Below are positions 62,207 through 64,000 of a DNA stretch of 64,000 bases, one piece after another. The position numbers and the translations under genes are program-made. Position 1 is the first letter of the stretch, and each line of letters opens with the position of its first letter. This DNA is from Kangsaoukella pontilimi. GTDB lineage: Bacteria; Pseudomonadota; Alphaproteobacteria; Rhodobacterales; Rhodobacteraceae. The DNA lies in assembly GCF_009830125.1 (NCBI RefSeq), contig NZ_WUPT01000001.1:1426001-1490000 (forward strand). Reading direction: 5' to 3'. The notes below the pieces were generated by a model. It searched no databases. It was not told the DNA's origin and saw only the letters and a program-made list of their open reading frames with translations.

Positions 62207-63142
62207 ATGCCCCGCCCTGCCCGCAAGGTCATCATCACCTGCGCCGTCACCGGCTCGATCCACACGCCATCGATGTCGCCGCACCTGCCCGTCACGCCTG
62301 ACGAGATCGCGGAAAGCGCCATTGCAGCGGCCGAAGCCGGCGCGGCAATCCTGCACCTCCACGCCCGCGATCCCGAGACCGGCAGACCCGATCAGAGCCC
62401 CGAGGCCTTCCTGCCCTTTCTCGGCCGGATCAAGCAGGCCACGAATGCCGTTCTGAACCTGACCACCGGCGGCTCGCCCTTCATGGATGTCGAGGAACGG
62501 GTCCAGCCCGCCGCCATCCACAAGCCCGAGGTGGCCAGCCTGAACATGGGCTCGATGAATTTCGGCCTCTACCCGATGCTCGACCGCTTCACCGAGTTCG
62601 AACACGACTGGGAACGGCAGCACCTGGAGGCCTCGCGCGAACTCGTCTTCAAGAACACCTTCGCCGATATCGAAAAGGTGCTGTCTATCTGCACCGCCAA
62701 CGGAACGAAGTTCGAATTCGAGTGCTACGACATCTCGCATCTCTACACCCTTGCCCATTTCGTGGACCGGGGGCTGGTGACGCCCCCTTTCCTTGTCCAG
62801 TCGGTCTTCGGCCTTCTGGGCGGGATCGGCGCGCACGCGGAAGACGTCATGCATATGCGCCGCACCGCCGACCGGCTGTTCGGTGAGGACTACCAGTGGT
62901 CCGTGCTGGGCGCAGGTGCCGCACAGATGCGCGTGGCAGCACAGGCGGCGGCACTGGGCGGACATGTGCGCGTGGGGCTGGAGGACTCGCTCTGGGCCGG
63001 TCCGGGACGCCTTGCGCAGTCGAACGCGGAACAGGTGGGCATCGTGCGCGGTCTGATCGAGGGGCTGGGACTGGAGGTCGCCACCCCGGACGAGGCGCGG
63101 GACCTTCTGGCGCTGAAGGGCGGGGATCGCGTGGGGTTCTAG
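62207..63142 (+). CDS. BKACE-family beta-keto acid cleavage enzyme (DUF849)
   Basis: 311 residues. RKVIITCAVTGSIHTPSMSP, zinc ligands in AILHLHARDPETG, and RVGLEDSLWAGPGRLA at the C terminus are the DUF849/Kce signature. It cleaves a beta-keto acid with acetyl-CoA; the specific substrate (3-keto-5-aminohexanoate, dehydrocarnitine or other) cannot be told. It starts four bases after the RTX stop with no Shine-Dalgarno, so translation probably depends on the RTX gene. Confidence 0.9.
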   Translation: MPRPARKVIITCAVTGSIHTPSMSPHLPVTPDEIAESAIAAAEAGAAILHLHARDPETGRPDQSPEAFLPFLGRIKQATNAVLNLTTGGSPFMDVEERVQPAAIHKPEVASLNMGSMNFGLYPMLDRFTEFEHDWERQHLEASRELVFKNTFADIEKVLSICTANGTKFEFECYDISHLYTLAHFVDRGLVTPPFLVQSVFGLLGGIGAHAEDVMHMRRTADRLFGEDYQWSVLGAGAAQMRVAAQAAALGGHVRVGLEDSLWAGPGRLAQSNAEQVGIVRGLIEGLGLEVATPDEARDLLALKGGDRVGF

Positions 63143-63951
63143 GCCGTCCGAAGCCGGCGCAGACCGGCGAGCCCGCCCAAAGCGCCCAGCATCAGCCAGA
63201 TCGCGCCGGGCAGCGGAATTTCCGGCGGTGGCGGCGGCGGCGGTGGCGTGAAATCGACCGTGACAGCAAGAAGCTTCCAGCTTGCCATGTCACCCGCCAT
63301 GATCCCGAAGACGCTGTCGAAGAGGTTCTCATCGGCAAGATTGAAGCTGCCCCGCGACAGATAGCTGTCTAGGTTCGCCGTGACGGTCCCCGAGAACGCA
63401 AGCTGATCGCCTAACCCGATGTCGCCACCGGTCATCGTATCGAGCAGGATTTCGAAAGAGCCGTCGGTATCCTCAAAGCCGAGGTCGTGGCCTCCCCATG
63501 TCCACTCGCCGATCCAGCCAAACGTCAGCGCCGTCAGGGTCACATCGACGAGTTCGCCGCCGCTGTAAAAAGACAGCTCGACATAGTCGCGGGTGTTGCT
63601 GGACGCACCATCGACCGAATGAACGGGGTCTTCGCTGTAGCATTCGCCGACATTGCAGACGCCCAGACCGTTGTTGAACCGGCGCAGGCGATCGGCGTCC
63701 TGAAAGGTGCCGCCATCCACCGTATCGCTGCCGTCATAGCTCAGGCCGGTGACATAGCCGCCGCCGAAAATGCCAGTCAGGCCGCCGTCGGTGATACTGA
63801 GCGTATAGTCGTTCAGAAACGTGCCGGGATCGCCCGCAGGGTCATAGATCGATGTCTCGCTGGCAAGGTCGAACGTATAGCTCGCCGCCGACGCCGCGAT
63901 CGGCGCCAGAGCCGCAAGGAATGCGGTCGCAAGCAAACGTTTCGGTGCCAT
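63139..63951 (-). CDS. VPLPA-CTERM-type surface protein, second copy of the family
   Basis: 270 residues. Signal peptide MAPKRLLATAFLAALAPIAA, an acidic beta-rich body with repeated Gly/Asp segments, a Pro-stretch (PPPPPPPPE) and the sorting signal IPLPGAIWLMLGALGGLAGL with RRLRTA. Related in build to the protein at 8020-8673. Function unknown. The leader carries a hairpin and GTGGGGG as for that gene. It overlaps the BKACE gene tail-to-tail by four bases. Confidence 0.85.
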   Translation of the reverse strand: MAPKRLLATAFLAALAPIAASAASYTFDLASETSIYDPAGDPGTFLNDYTLSITDGGLTGIFGGGYVTGLSYDGSDTVDGGTFQDADRLRRFNNGLGVCNVGECYSEDPVHSVDGASSNTRDYVELSFYSGGELVDVTLTALTFGWIGEWTWGGHDLGFEDTDGSFEILLDTMTGGDIGLGDQLAFSGTVTANLDSYLSRGSFNLADENLFDSVFGIMAGDMASWKLLAVTVDFTPPPPPPPPEIPLPGAIWLMLGALGGLAGLRRLRTA

Positions 63952-64000
63952 ACTCAGCCCCCACTGGTACGCCTGCCGGAATGGCAGGACCGGCTTCGTA

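Noticed and set aside
1-64000. CRISPR array, insertion sequence, tRNA or rRNA
   Set aside because: No regularly spaced direct repeats, transposase motif, cloverleaf or rRNA sequence was recognised by reading.

Overview
The window reads as a chromosomal segment of a GC-rich alphaproteobacterium of the order Rhodobacterales (Roseobacter group). The main pointers are a complete gene transfer agent (GTA) structural cluster of the Rhodobacter capsulatus type, a circularly permuted two-piece ssrA gene, two VPLPA-CTERM surface proteins, a pyruvate dehydrogenase operon whose E1-beta subunit carries its own lipoyl domain, AcuI, and an F1-ATPase zeta subunit. Nothing seen suggests recent foreign DNA: there is no transposase, integrase, CRISPR array or recognisable tRNA, and the genes are tightly packed with many stop/start overlaps.

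Layout. 0-5.7 kb: anmK and tyrS (divergent), a DUF998-like membrane protein, a secreted DUF3179 protein, and a tandem pair of cyclophilins (exported, then cytoplasmic). 5.8-13.4 kb: central carbon metabolism, with pgk and class I aldolase, then ftsB and the pdhA-pdhB-(small ORF)-pdhC operon; a VPLPA-CTERM protein sits between. 13.5-16.4 kb: an AhpD-like protein, cysK, cysE and a DksA-type zinc-finger protein. 16.4-30.6 kb, minus strand: the GTA cluster in transcription order small terminase, large terminase, portal, prohead protease, capsid, connector and adaptor proteins, tail terminator, major tail protein, two tail chaperones, a very short tape measure, distal tail, hub, NlpC/P60 peptidase, the 1281-residue tip protein and a DUF2793 protein. 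It is preceded by two candidate promoters, one with a perfect CtrA box. 30.8-35.5 kb: the fatty-acid synthesis genes fabD, fabG, acpP, fabF with mltG. 35.6-45.9 kb: an ArsR/SRPBCC pair, acuI, a DinB protein, ssrA next to sspB, fumC with two small partner genes, a P450/hydrolase pair, ccdA and a TusA-like protein. 46-56.5 kb: RNase E, a sterol-desaturase-like protein, a DctB/DctD-type two-component pair, and purC-rraB-purS-(alcohol dehydrogenase)-purQ. 56.5-64 kb: ATPase zeta, two small DUF1127-like paralogues, coaD, a CBS protein, LysR/mmsA, an RTX protein, a BKACE enzyme and a second VPLPA-CTERM protein.

How it fits together. Most of the window is housekeeping. The GTA is a domesticated phage-derived head-and-tail operon that packages host DNA; no replication, integration or lysis genes lie inside it. 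The CtrA box upstream would tie it directly to the cell-cycle regulator CtrA. SspB beside ssrA, and RraB with RNase E in the same window, are quality-control partners. The points most worth a second look are the CtrA-type GTA promoter, the DctD homologue without the sigma-54-contacting GAFTGA loop, the structured gap behind the capsid gene, the operator-bearing pair of tiny DUF1127-like genes, and a family of 3'-end-associated intergenic repeats.

Limits: all identifications come from reading motifs and recalling families. No database search, folding program or GC computation was run.
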